From Bryobacterales bacterium (lineage in GTDB: Bacteria; Acidobacteriota; Terriglobia; Bryobacterales; Bryobacteraceae): a stretch of DNA of 50,414 nucleotides. Made by a program: the position numbers and the translations under genes. Where the stretch lies: the NCBI GenBank assembly GCA_026954325.1, contig JAIXKK010000014.1:1-50414 (forward strand), in the 5' to 3' direction. The notes under the pieces were generated by a model, which was not told the DNA's origin, ran no database searches, and saw nothing but the letters and a program-made list of their open reading frames with translations. Below are positions 25,625 to 34,197 of the stretch, piece by piece; within the stretch, counting starts at the first letter, position 1; each line of letters opens with the position of its first letter.

Positions 25625-26250
25625 CTACGGGGTAAAGAAGGCCCGGATCAGGAACACCGCCATCTGTCCGCGCGTGTTCAGGTCGTTCGCGCAATAAGTG
25701 GCGGCCGTGCAGCCGCTGGTGATGCCGAGTTCCTTCATCTTTTGCACGTACGGATAGAAGATGTTGGAGGCGTCCACGTCCGTGAACGCCGGCAAGGGCT
25801 GGAACGGGAACGTATCGTTGAACGTGATGCCCAGCCGGGCGCGGATGAGAAACGCCGCCATCTGTCCCCGCGTGACGGTGTCGTCGGGGCAGAATCGTGT
25901 GGCGCTGCATCCGTTGGTCACGCCCAACTCGCGAAGTTTCTGGATGTAGGAGAAGTAGGGATGGGTGGCCGGGACATCGGTGAAGTAAGGCTGGTTGGAG
26001 AACGTGAACCCTTCTCCCACGACGGAACGTACCAGGAAAGCCGCCATTTCCGATCGCGTCATCCCGGCTTCGGGGCAGTACATGCCGCCTCCGCATCCGG
26101 GAGTGATATTGTTCAGCTTGAGCAGCGAAATCGAATCAAAGAAGAGATAGTCCAATGGGACATCGCTGAAAGGCGGAATTGGTCCGAGTTGTTTTTGGAT
26201 GACCGGCCATAGTTGGCCGCCGATACTGATGTAACCGGTCCGGGGTAGAC
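25625..26250 (-). pseudogene. 3' part of a surface protein with three S-layer-homology repeats, cut off by the IS4-like element
   Basis: The minus-strand frame continues the gene interrupted at 27993. It starts in the duplicated codons GLP, completes a BACON-type repeat (RTGYISIGGQLWPVIQKQLG) and then holds three SLH-like repeats of about 50 residues: FSDVPLDYLFFDSISLLKLN, YFTDVPATHPYFSYIQKLRE and AFTDVDASNIFYPYVQKMKE, each ending TRSEMAAFLVR, TRGQMAAFLIR or similar. SLH repeats normally bind cell-wall polymers, so this was the anchoring end of the protein. Without the IS the parent protein would have about 1,158 residues. The fragment has no start of its own apart from a TTG contributed by the element end, so it is probably not expressed usefully. 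Confidence 0.85.
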
Positions 26251-26268
26251 CCAATACTGTTCACTTAA
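26251..26268 (+). repeat. Left terminal inverted repeat of the IS4-like element
   Basis: 18 bp, CCAATACTGTTCACTTAA, preceded by the target duplication GGGTAGAC at 26243-26250. Confidence 0.93.
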
Positions 26269-26325
26269 GAACATTTTAGTGCTATTCTGTTTTTGGGGCG
26301 GATGCCTCCACAAGGAGGTCATCGC

Positions 26326-26589
26326 ATGCACATTACCGCCGTCGAATCCACAACGCTCACGACGGTTGCCTACGACCAGGCCCGCGAACTGTTGCAGTTG
26401 GAATTCCGTAGCCGGGCGATCTATCAATATTCCGGCGTTCCACCGGCAGTGCACGAAGCCCTGCTGGAGGCGCCTTCCAAGGGCAGCTACTTCAACCGGT
26501 TCATCCGCGGGCGTTTCCCCTATTCGTTGGCGCCTCACGGCCAGGGAGTCCCCCCGCCGGAAACATCCGTGTCAGAGCGCCAGGAATAG
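26326..26589 (+). CDS. KTSC-domain protein carried inside the IS4-like element
   Basis: An 87-residue protein. ATG 26326 is preceded by AAGGAGGT at 26312-26319. The KTSC domain (about 60 residues, named from the C-terminus of some lysyl-tRNA synthetases) fills most of it: VESTTLTTVAYDQARELLQL, EFRSRAIYQYSGVPPAVHEA and KGSYFNRFIRGRFPY, with the conserved Y-x-Y (YQY). The molecular role of KTSC is not known. Its TAG stop lies within the TAGGAGG that serves as the ribosome-binding site of the transposase, so the two genes are translationally linked. It lies wholly between the terminal inverted repeats and so moves with the element. It might regulate transposition, or simply be a passenger. Confidence 0.85.
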   Translation: MHITAVESTTLTTVAYDQARELLQLEFRSRAIYQYSGVPPAVHEALLEAPSKGSYFNRFIRGRFPYSLAPHGQGVPPPETSVSERQE

Positions 26590-26598
26590 GAGGCTCCC

Positions 26599-27819
26599 AT
26601 GGCACGGACGGTGGCATCGTTACCGGCTGGCAGCCGCATTACCGATTACATCAGCCTGGGTGTGATCGCCAAGTTCTTTCCGCGCGAGAAGGTCGACGCG
26701 GTACTCCAACAAACCGGACGCGCCAGCGTCCGCCAGCGCGACCTCCCCGCTCATGTAGTCGTCTACTATGTGATCGCGCTGGCGCTGTTCATGCGGTCTT
26801 CTTACCGCGAGGTTTTGCGCTGCCTGCTGGAAGGCGTGCAGTGGTTGATGGACCCATCGGCAGCGGTGAAGGTGGCCGGCAAGTCCGGCATCTCACAGGC
26901 CCGCAGCCGCTTGGGCGCCGAACCGCTGCAAGCGCTGTACAAGGCGGTGGTAGCCCCTATCGCCACGGAGCAAACGAAAGGCGCATGGTTCCGGCAATGG
27001 CGCTTGGTGAGCCTTGACGGCAGCACGCTGGACGTGGCCGATACAGCGGACAACGACAAAGCGTTCGGCCGTCCGGGCTCCAGCCGGGGCAGCAGCGCCT
27101 TCCCCAAAATCCGTTTCGTTGCGCTGCTGGAAAACGGGACGCACGTGCTCTGGGCGGCGCGCATGGCCGAGTATAAAACCGATGAGTTGACTCTGGCCGA
27201 AGACGTCGTGCCCGCCCTGCAAAAAGGGATGCTGTGCATGGCCGATCGACTCTTTCCCAGTTACAAGCTCTGGCAGAGAGCGGCCCGGACGGGAGCCGAT
27301 TTGCTCTGGCGCGTCAAGAAGAACGTCCGTTTGGACGTCGATCAACGTCTTCCGGACGGCTCTTATCTTAGCCGCATCTACCCCAAGACCGCGGATCGGC
27401 ATAGACAGCGCAAGGCGATTGTTGTACGGGTGATTGAATATCGCCTGCACAACGTTCCGGACTCGGAACCACTTTACCGGCTAGTCACCACCATCCTGGA
27501 CCACAAGTTGGCTCCAGCCAAAGAACTGGCGGCGCTGTATCACGAACGCTGGGAGATAGAGACTGCGCTGGATGAACTGAAGACGCATCTGCGCGGCGCT
27601 CACATCGTGCTGCGCAGCAAGACCCCGGAGTTGGTCCGGCAGGAGTTCCACGGCCTGCTCCTGGCGCACTATGCGATTCGCGGCCTCATGGGCGAGGCTG
27701 CCCTGCGTGCGGGCGAAGACCCGGACCGCCTGTCGTTTCTCCATTCGGTGCGCGTTGTCCAACGGCGCATCGCCCGCTTTGCCGCTATTCCCCCCTCGGC
27801 AGAGGAACGCTTTGCATGA
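26599..27819 (+). CDS. IS4-family transposase
   Basis: A 406-residue DDE transposase. The N-terminal region (about 1-110, ITDYISLGVIAKFFPREKVD and DLPAHVVVYYVIALALFMRS) is the IS4 N-terminal domain. The catalytic core has VSLDGSTLDVADT (first Asp), MADRLFPSYKLW (second Asp region) and the signature Y314-x2-R317-x3-E321-x6-K328. ATG 26599 follows TAGGAGG. The frame stops at 27817-27819 (EERFA, stop), earlier than in homologues: the conserved C-terminal tail is found one frame over, immediately downstream. So the visible ORF lacks about 55 residues unless a +1 frameshift occurs. Confidence 0.92.
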   Translation: MARTVASLPAGSRITDYISLGVIAKFFPREKVDAVLQQTGRASVRQRDLPAHVVVYYVIALALFMRSSYREVLRCLLEGVQWLMDPSAAVKVAGKSGISQARSRLGAEPLQALYKAVVAPIATEQTKGAWFRQWRLVSLDGSTLDVADTADNDKAFGRPGSSRGSSAFPKIRFVALLENGTHVLWAARMAEYKTDELTLAEDVVPALQKGMLCMADRLFPSYKLWQRAARTGADLLWRVKKNVRLDVDQRLPDGSYLSRIYPKTADRHRQRKAIVVRVIEYRLHNVPDSEPLYRLVTTILDHKLAPAKELAALYHERWEIETALDELKTHLRGAHIVLRSKTPELVRQEFHGLLLAHYAIRGLMGEAALRAGEDPDRLSFLHSVRVVQRRIARFAAIPPSAEERFA

Positions 27820-27982
27820 AACAATTCTCGACGAGATCCTGCAAGAGCGCGTTAGTTCCAGCCGCAATCGCATCAACCCGCGCGGAGTGAAGCGGAAGAT
27901 GAGTAACTATCCGTTGCGGCCGCGAGCACCCCAACGCACTCGTCGCCTTGACGTCGCCAAGCGGATCAGGATCGTTAAGTGA
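27815..27982 (+). other. C-terminal tail of the IS4-like transposase in the +1 frame
   Basis: Skipping one base at TTT-G (27814) continues the transposase as HETILDEILQERVSSSRNRI, then GVKRKMSNYPLRPR, and stops at TGA 27980-27982 inside the right inverted repeat. The VKRKMS-PLRPR tail is a familiar end of IS4-type transposases, so this segment belongs to the protein. Either a base was lost (inactive transposase) or the element uses a programmed +1 shift. The sequence alone does not decide between these. Confidence 0.65.
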
Positions 27983-27992
27983 ACAGTATTGG
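27975..27992 (+). repeat. Right terminal inverted repeat of the IS4-like element
   Basis: 18 bp, perfect inverse of the left end, followed by GGGTAGAC at 27993-28000. On the minus strand it supplies the TAA that ends the interrupted host gene; on the plus strand it holds the TGA that ends the frameshifted transposase tail. Confidence 0.93.
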
Positions 27993-30851
27993 GGGTAGAC
28001 CGCTCCGGTTGGCGTCCACGGAAAAGGTGAGCGTCCCGTTTCCCGTGCCGGCGGTGGCGCTGTTGATTCTGATCCAGGAGGGCGCCGCCGAGGCGCTCCA
28101 ATCGCAATCCGTTTGCGCCACGATGGCGAGTTGATTAGAACCGCCGGAACCATCGATCGTCTGGTTCGGGCCGGTAACACTGAACCTGCATCCGTTGGCG
28201 GCCTGTCCGATAGTGAACGGCACTCCGGCAAGGTAGATGGTAGCGGCGCGGGCTTCATCCTCCGGGTTCGGATTGACGCGAATGCGCACGGAGTCCTCGC
28301 CCGCGCCGGTGGCCCCGGATAAGATGTTGATCCAAGCGACCGTCGAATTGGATTGCCAGAGGCAGCCGGGAGGAGAAGTGACGTCCACCTCGCGGATATC
28401 GCCGGTTGCGGCCACGGTGGTATAGGTTTCCACCAAAGAGTTCGCGCAGGCGGCAGCGGGCCCGAACAGCGCGGTGATATTCTTTGGCCCGTTCATCGCA
28501 ACGCTGACCATGAGCGCGCTTCCCCCGGCGTCTCCTCCCCAGGAAACCAGTTGCAGGCCGGCGGCGGGAGCGGCCGTCAGTTGCACGCCGGTCCCGGCGT
28601 TGTAGAAGCCGTCCGCGGAGGGTGGAGTGGCGTTAATGGATCCCGGTCCGCCGGACACGCCGGCGCTCAGTTGATACTGCGTGAGCATGGCGGCGGTGAG
28701 AGTGGTCAACCCCGGTGAAACCACCACTGTGTGAGCGGCCGCTCCGCCGTCGCTCCACGAGGAGAAGGTGTAGCGTGTGCTTCCCGCGCCCTGCAGCAAG
28801 GGCGCCGAGACCGCGTGCGAAGAACCCGCGCCCCACTCGAAAGTGTGCGGCGTGGTGAACGTGACGCCATCCACCTGCACGCTGAGCGCCGATGGGAGGG
28901 TCTGCATCGTAACCAGGATTGGATTGTTGGTGGAAGGCGGATCGTTCGTCACGTTGAAGGCCGCGGGCGCCGAGACTCCGGGCGCGGTGGCGCTGACAGT
29001 GTAGGACCCGGCCTGCGAATTCGCGGTGAAGGAGGGGGCGGTGGCGATGCCGCTGGAATTCGTTATCGCACCGGCGGAAAGAGACCCCGAGAACGTCCCC
29101 CCGGGCCCGCTCGATGGCGCGGAAAACGTCACCAGGGCGCCCGCCACCGGATTATTGTTGTTATCCCGCACCAAAGCCTGGAAGGAAACCCCGAAGGTGG
29201 CGTTCACCGCGGCATGCTGGGGGCTTCCCGCCGCCGCGGTAATGCCGGCGGTCGCGTTGCCCCCGAGAAGACCGTACACATTGAGGACGCCGTCAAAGGT
29301 GGCGAGATAGACTTTGCCCGCCGCGACGGTGGGCGGGCACCACTTGGCCCAACTCCCCGCCGAATCCCGCGCGCTGATCTGTTCGCTGTTCCACAACTCC
29401 CTGGTGACGTCTGTAGCGTCGAAGGCACGGAGAATTCCGGGGTAGGCGCCGCCGTTCGCGCGGCCGTTCATCGAATAGGAGGCCCAAAGAATAGCGCTCC
29501 CGGCCGTTGTTCCGTTGGCGGAGAGAGACATGGCCGGCTCATTCGAGTAGCCGTTGGGGACAGTGAACGTACTCTGCGAAATGGGAGTGGTATTGAAGAC
29601 GGACCCGTTGAACTGAAACACCTTGAGCGCGTCCTTGCGCCCCCACAGGTAGAGCTTCGAGTTGTAGTAGACATTCCCCCCGAAGATCCCGCCCTCGCCG
29701 GTGTCGAGAAGGCTATACGTTGCCTGCCACCACTGGGCCACCTGGTTGGTGGTGGGACTGTACCCGCCGAGCCCGTTGAGATTGAAAAGAAACAGTTTTC
29801 CGTCCTTGCCGCCGGTGATGCCGAGCGAAGTTCCCGGAATGAGAATGGGGCCGCTCGAACCGAAATCAATGTCATTTGCCGAGAGCGCTTCCTGATTCGT
29901 GGGCGAGAAATAGTCGACCACTTGCAAGCCGTTGGCCGTGGAGATTTTGACAAGGCTCGAACCGTGATCCGGACCGCCCGTGAGCGAATCCATCACACCG
30001 CGGTCCGTCTGGAGGTAGATGTTCCCGCCGGCGTCGGCCGTCAATCCCAATCCTCCCTGCCAGAGTCCGGCGCTCATCGAGTTCGGCGAAAGGCACAGGA
30101 CGGCGGTCTGCTGGAGCGTCGAGGCGCTGTAGGCGAACAGCCATCCATGATAGGGCTCCGTGTCCTGGTGGGAACCGAACCCGATGTAGATTTTCCCATT
30201 GAGCAGCAGCAGGCCCGGCCGCTGCCAGTGCATCAGCGGGAGGAAAGAAAGAGTGCCGTTCACGCTGTCGGACGAAGTCCCCGGGACGCTGCCCTCGATC
30301 GCCATCGGCCCGCCCAGCATTTCATTCCCGGTGGTCATGTCCAGCGCGTGCAAGCGGAAGAAAGTGATCCCGTTCTGGTAGTGCTCGCTGACCACGTACA
30401 TGAGATTCGTGGTCAGGTCGATGACGGGGGTGGAGAGGATGCCCACTTCCGGCTGGATATCACGCGTCACGTTGATGACGCTTACCGGAAGGGTTGCGCC
30501 GAAGTTGACTTGCCACAAAGGCGCTGCCGACGCCGTCGTGTCGGCGTCAAATGCGTACACGCTGTTGTGCATCGTGCAAACATAGATGACGTTGTGCGTT
30601 CCCTTTCCGGGAATAGCGACGCCGGGCACGTAAAGCGGTTGCGCATAGATCTGCCCGTCAACGGTGCGTGAGAAGAGCTTCCCGAAGCTGCCGCTATTCA
30701 CATTGGCCGTGGTAAGGACGGTCTCATTCGGGTTGGCTCCCGTTCGGGCGGCGTCGTTGTGCTGCGTGGTGACCGTGACGCCGGGAAGCGATAGCGGCAG
30801 CGTGAGTATCCAGGGAAGAAAAAAAGATTTTCGTATCAATGGGGCCCTCAT
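27975..30851 (-). pseudogene. 5' part of a large PQQ-propeller/Ig/BACON surface protein, interrupted by the IS4-like element
   Basis: Begins at ATG 30851 with a signal peptide (SFFLPWILTLPLSLPG). About residues 25-535 form a PQQ/WD-like propeller (TTQHNDAARTGANPNETVLT, YVCTMHNSVYAFDADT, HALDMTTGNEMLGG). Then follow a bacterial Ig-like domain (about 540-640, VNATFGVSFQALVRDNNNNP), PEGA/InlB-like repeats (VQVDGVTFTTPHTFEWGAGS; TFSSWSDGG) and BACON repeats (VAWINILSGATGAGEDSVRI; CDWSASAAPSWIRINSA). The native sequence ends at SGLP; the last five codons (PILFT) and the stop come from the element. The rest of the gene, with the SLH anchor, lies at 25625-26250. It was probably a cell-surface protein; the truncated form would be secreted but unanchored. 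Confidence 0.85.
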
Positions 30852-30980
30852 GAGGTCTCAGGTGATGAACGAAAGCGGCAAACGCCGCTGATGTATAGGC
30901 TAACCCGATAGCGCTGTGGAAGTTGTGGCTCAATATGAAACCCTGTGCAGTTCCGCGGTAAGCCTCCGGAGGAACCTCAA

Positions 30981-31014
30981 AATTATAGCGTACTAATAGT
31001 GAAACCCTATAATT
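30981..31014. promoter_or_regulatory. Divergent promoter dyad: AATTATAG, 18 bp, CTATAATT
   Basis: AATTATAG (30981-30988) and CTATAATT (31007-31014) form an 8-bp inverted repeat, giving TATAAT on each strand. The minus-strand box faces the surface-protein gene and the plus-strand box the gene at 31074. TGAAACCCT occurs twice nearby (30936-30944 and 31000-31008), and a hairpin AGCGGC/GCCGCT lies at 30874-30889. No -35 match is convincing. It could be two back-to-back -10 boxes or a regulator-binding dyad. Confidence 0.5.
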
Positions 31015-31073
31015 CCTCCTAGTCCGGAATTGAGCCGTTCGGTTCATGGGGCCATACAAAGGAGGTGGATAGG

Positions 31074-32117
31074 ATGGAGGCTACACAAATGTATACCACC
31101 CACCCACTCTCGCCGCGTATGACGCCCGCCTTGCTGCTCGCCTCCTTGCATCGCGAACTCGCAGCCGATGGGCAGCTCGCCGCCCGGTTGCGCTCTCAAA
31201 TGGCGGCGCCCTCTCTGGCAACGTACTTTTATTGCGTGTTCGAAGGTTTGGGACCTGACCCGGTGGTGCTGGTCGAGTATGTCGAGGGGGAGACGGTGGC
31301 GGACTTTGTTTGGCGGAATGGAGCGGAGGCGCTACGCGGCAAGACGCCCGCCCTACATGGGATTGCGTACCCCACGGATGTGACATGCGATGCCGGCGTG
31401 GGGGTGGGCATAAAAGTGACAGATGTGGGCTTCGCCTATCCGGGGGAAGTCCCGGACATGCGGCGGCATGGGACGTGGGTGGCAACGGCGGAGTCGATGC
31501 CGATCCGCACGAAGTCGCGAATCCACGTCGTGGGCGCCGCGCTGTGGTGGAGCGCCAAGGGGGAGCCCGACAAGGCGAGGGAAGCGATACGCGCCGTCCC
31601 GAGTTGGGGCGAGACACTGCGCGTCGTATCGGCGCCGAAAGGATGGGAACTCCGCGTCGGCGGCGCCAGGCCGCGTCCCCCTGAACCGGAACAAGCGGCC
31701 GCGGTATCGGACTCGGAACCCGCCAGAAAGAATCGCTGGGCGATGCGGTGCACCGTCATCCTGCTATCCACCATCGCCGTTGCCGCATCGGCCTGGCTAG
31801 GAGGAGCGGAGAAACGCCGAAACGGCGGCCTCGAGGCCAGGAGTACAAACAACGCAGTTCCCCCCGTGAATGCTCCTGCCGCCGTCAAAATTGAAGAACC
31901 TGCCCCCAGCTTCCTCAATAATCACTTGAATGGGAGCGAGGTCCCAGGGCTTGGCCGACGGCTCGACCCAGACCTCGCCGTGCCCCCCGGCGACCAGCAT
32001 CGCGTCCGGAGCCCCCGACATGCTGCGAACCGCCCAGAACCGGCCCATGAAGCCGATCAGCCGGGGCGCGAACTCCCGCGTGTAGACCTCCCGCAGCCCG
32101 TTGAAAAAGAGGACTGA
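31074..32117 (+). CDS. Unrecognised protein with one membrane span; 3' end overlaps the opposite-strand gene
   Basis: ATG 31074 is preceded by AAAGGAGGT at 31058-31066, a strong ribosome-binding site. Residues 1-220 are soluble and not recognised (VVLVEYVEGETVADFVWRNG, GVGIKVTDVGFAYPGEVPDM). Residues about 226-243 (CTVILLSTIAVAASAWLG) form a membrane span, leaving a Pro/Arg-rich tail. The frame has no stop until 32117, so it runs 321 bp into the convergent inositol-monophosphatase gene; the tail beyond residue about 245 is low-complexity and looks like antisense shadow of that gene. The native stop may have been lost, or the overlap is real. Function unknown. Confidence 0.55.
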   Translation: MEATQMYTTHPLSPRMTPALLLASLHRELAADGQLAARLRSQMAAPSLATYFYCVFEGLGPDPVVLVEYVEGETVADFVWRNGAEALRGKTPALHGIAYPTDVTCDAGVGVGIKVTDVGFAYPGEVPDMRRHGTWVATAESMPIRTKSRIHVVGAALWWSAKGEPDKAREAIRAVPSWGETLRVVSAPKGWELRVGGARPRPPEPEQAAAVSDSEPARKNRWAMRCTVILLSTIAVAASAWLGGAEKRRNGGLEARSTNNAVPPVNAPAAVKIEEPAPSFLNNHLNGSEVPGLGRRLDPDLAVPPGDQHRVRSPRHAANRPEPAHEADQPGRELPRVDLPQPVEKED

Positions 32118-32582
32118 ACGTTCCACTTCCCCAATGCTCGAGACACGGATGGGGGTTTCGTTGCGGAACGCTCCACCGCCGCGCGCGGCGTAATACTCCT
32201 GGTTCCAGGCCGGAATGTTCACAACACCGGCGATCACCTCGCCGCCCGCCTCGAGGCCAATCAGCACGGACCACAAAGGACTGCCGCGCGAGAAGTCTCG
32301 AGTGCCGTCGATCGGATCAATGATCCAGCGCCGGCCGCTCGCGGCGGGCCGTCCGGCGCCCTCCTCGCCGAGAAGTCCATCCTCGGGAAATGCCTCGGTG
32401 AGCATGGACGCGATCAACTTCTCCGCTTCCCGGTCCGCAATGGTGACCGGGGATTCATCGGCTTTGGTTTCCGCCGATACTCCTTCACGCTGATAGCGAA
32501 GGGCCAGTTCTCCGGCGCGCTTCGCGGCGAGACGCGCCACGGACAGTTCTTTCTGTAAATGATCAGAGGCTGATGTAGACAT
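31797..32582 (-). CDS. Inositol-monophosphatase-family phosphatase (possible histidinol-phosphatase)
   Basis: A Mg/Li-type phosphatase of 261 residues. ATG 32582 is chosen over GTG 32597, since neither has a clear ribosome-binding site. Metal-binding motifs are complete: LLGEEGAG (Glu), WIIDPIDGTRDF (Asp-x-Ile-Asp-Gly-Thr) and WDLAPIQVIIEEAGG (the third Asp). The early PVTIADREAE is also standard. The family acts on inositol-1-phosphate, histidinol phosphate, PAP or fructose bisphosphate. The short form and DxR-DF sequence resemble HisN-type members, but no histidine genes are near. Its last 321 bp are overlapped by the plus-strand gene ending at 32117. Cytoplasmic. Confidence 0.88.
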   Translation of the reverse strand: MSTSASDHLQKELSVARLAAKRAGELALRYQREGVSAETKADESPVTIADREAEKLIASMLTEAFPEDGLLGEEGAGRPAASGRRWIIDPIDGTRDFSRGSPLWSVLIGLEAGGEVIAGVVNIPAWNQEYYAARGGGAFRNETPIRVSSIGEVERSVLFFNGLREVYTREFAPRLIGFMGRFWAVRSMSGAPDAMLVAGGHGEVWVEPSAKPWDLAPIQVIIEEAGGRFFNFDGGRSIHGGNCVVCTPGLEAAVSAFLRSS

Positions 32583-32674
32583 TGAGTGCGAAGTCACGCC
32601 CGCAAAGGCAGGCGTGGATACTCATTCCAGTGTAGCGATTTGAGCGGGGCCTCGAGTTTTCTCGCCACCCGGCA

Positions 32675-34162
32675 TTACTTCCCGGGTCCGCGGCCCCCGT
32701 TCCAGGTGTCCGGCTTCGGGGTATCGGGCGGCCAGTATCCGTTCGGATCCTCCACCCACTCCTTGCCGCACGTCCGGGAGATGATCTTCCATTCCGCCGC
32801 TCCCAGGTTGACGTCCGGATGAAAGATGAACCGTTTCAATCCGGCGCGGTGCGAAGCCTCCAGAATTCGCTCCAGATCATGCGCCGGCATGGGGTCTCCC
32901 GCGTGTGGATTGCGCCCCGTGGAGATCCAGGCGATGACTTTGTCCGGGTTTCCCGTGGCATCGAGAGCGCGCCGTGTTTCCGGATATACCACTTTGTCGA
33001 AGAAGGCGTCGGGAAATCCGTTGTCCAGATCGGCGAGTTTCCGCACGCCAGGCAATTCCAATCCGAAGAGGATCTTCACCACGGTAAAGCAATCCTCCTC
33101 CGTCAGCGCGGGATTCCACTCGCGCAGGGTAGCTACCCACCGCCCCACCGTCCCGTACATCCCGTCAAATCCGCGGTTCCAGTAATAGTGCTTCGGAAAG
33201 ATGTAATCGAAAAAGCCGTGGGTCTTTTCGTAGTCTTGCGTCGTGAGCACCGAAAAAACCGCCGAGCGGGGAATTGTCCCCAGTTTAGCGCTCCGGCTGA
33301 GCGAACCCCATTGCTTACGGACGGCGGCCATATTTTGCAAGGTGGTCTCCTGCCGCATGCGCAGCCAGTAGAGCGCGTCCTCGTTCATGTCGAACAGCGA
33401 CAACCCGCCGAGCATTCCCCCGGTGGCGTGGAAGCGAACCCGGGCGGGAGTGAGTTGATGGAACCGTGCTTTGAGATGATTCATCCCCCGCTCCATGCGG
33501 GCCACGTCAAAGCCAAGGTGGGTGTAGATCTGCCGCTGATGATCGCGGATCTCGAACAACTCTCCGCCGTGATGGAAGGCCAGTTCATAATGATGCTCCC
33601 CGGCGCCATCGACGATGACGCCGCCGGCTTGCGGGTAGGCCCGCAGGGTATCCTCAACCCCCGCCGCCAGGGACAAAGCCCCAAACGGGTCCTGTTCGAA
33701 CGACTTGCGCCGCCCGTAGTGGCCCGGCCCAAAAAGCATCAGCTCCCACTTGCGTTTGTGAATCGCCTCCACCAGGGCATGCAGTTGCTTTTCCTTGGCC
33801 GCATCCAGGCGCACATTCTCCGGCGGTTCGACGCCGAACCGGCGGTAGACCGCGGCATCGGGGGCGAAGGTGCTGATCGTCGCTCCCGCGCGCCGGTAGG
33901 TGAAGTCGAAACTTGGTGGGCCGTCCCAGAATCGCAGCGGCCCAATCACAATGCCGCGCACACCTCCGCTCTCCCATGCATCCAGGGTGCGCTCGAAATC
34001 CGTGAGCCACTGCTCCAGCGGATAGATCATGTACATCCAGGCCGTCAGACGCGGGCGCGTTTCCTCGCCTTTCAAGGATCCGGCGGCAGCCGCCGTCGCG
34101 ATGGATTGCAGCAGCTTTCGCCTGTTCAGGGTTTCGCCCCGCGGGAGTCCGATATTCTGCAT
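32675..34162 (-). CDS. Tat-exported protein of unknown function
   Basis: A 495-residue protein whose N-terminus LNRRKLLQSIATAAAAGS is a twin-arginine signal, so it is exported folded, perhaps with a cofactor. ATG 34162 is used; the frame opens 5 codons earlier with GTG. The body has WMYMIYPLEQWLTDFERTLD, GGVRGIVIGPLRFWDGPPSF, GVIVDGAGEHHYEL and FIFHPDVNLGAAEWKIIS. The alternating strand-helix pattern and the line VIAWISTGRNPHAGDPM would suit a TIM-barrel, glycoside-hydrolase-like enzyme of an acidobacterial family, but no catalytic residue is certain. It lies 21 bp downstream of ribBA on the same strand. Confidence 0.6.
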   Translation of the reverse strand: MQNIGLPRGETLNRRKLLQSIATAAAAGSLKGEETRPRLTAWMYMIYPLEQWLTDFERTLDAWESGGVRGIVIGPLRFWDGPPSFDFTYRRAGATISTFAPDAAVYRRFGVEPPENVRLDAAKEKQLHALVEAIHKRKWELMLFGPGHYGRRKSFEQDPFGALSLAAGVEDTLRAYPQAGGVIVDGAGEHHYELAFHHGGELFEIRDHQRQIYTHLGFDVARMERGMNHLKARFHQLTPARVRFHATGGMLGGLSLFDMNEDALYWLRMRQETTLQNMAAVRKQWGSLSRSAKLGTIPRSAVFSVLTTQDYEKTHGFFDYIFPKHYYWNRGFDGMYGTVGRWVATLREWNPALTEEDCFTVVKILFGLELPGVRKLADLDNGFPDAFFDKVVYPETRRALDATGNPDKVIAWISTGRNPHAGDPMPAHDLERILEASHRAGLKRFIFHPDVNLGAAEWKIISRTCGKEWVEDPNGYWPPDTPKPDTWNGGRGPGK

Positions 34163-34197
34163 TCGTCCAGGATACACCTACGCCGTATGGCAAACGG

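Larger units (their letters stand above)
26251..27992 (+). mobile_element. IS4-like insertion sequence, 1,742 bp, carrying a KTSC gene
   Basis: The ends are exact: left CCAATACTGTTCACTTAA at 26251-26268 and its perfect inverse at 27975-27992 (18-bp inverted repeats). The 8 bp GGGTAGAC occur directly outside on both sides (26243-26250 and 27993-28000), a target duplication. Removing the element and one copy of the 8 bp restores the host reading frame precisely, which proves the boundaries. Inside are a KTSC-domain gene and a DDE transposase in tandem on the plus strand. The transposase has the Y-R-E-K signature of the IS4 family; the subgroup was not determined. Confidence 0.93.

Noticed and set aside
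28731..30671. 646-codon open frame on the plus strand across the surface-protein gene
   Set aside because: Shadow frame; the minus strand shows a signal peptide, propeller and BACON repeats and is restored exactly by IS removal.
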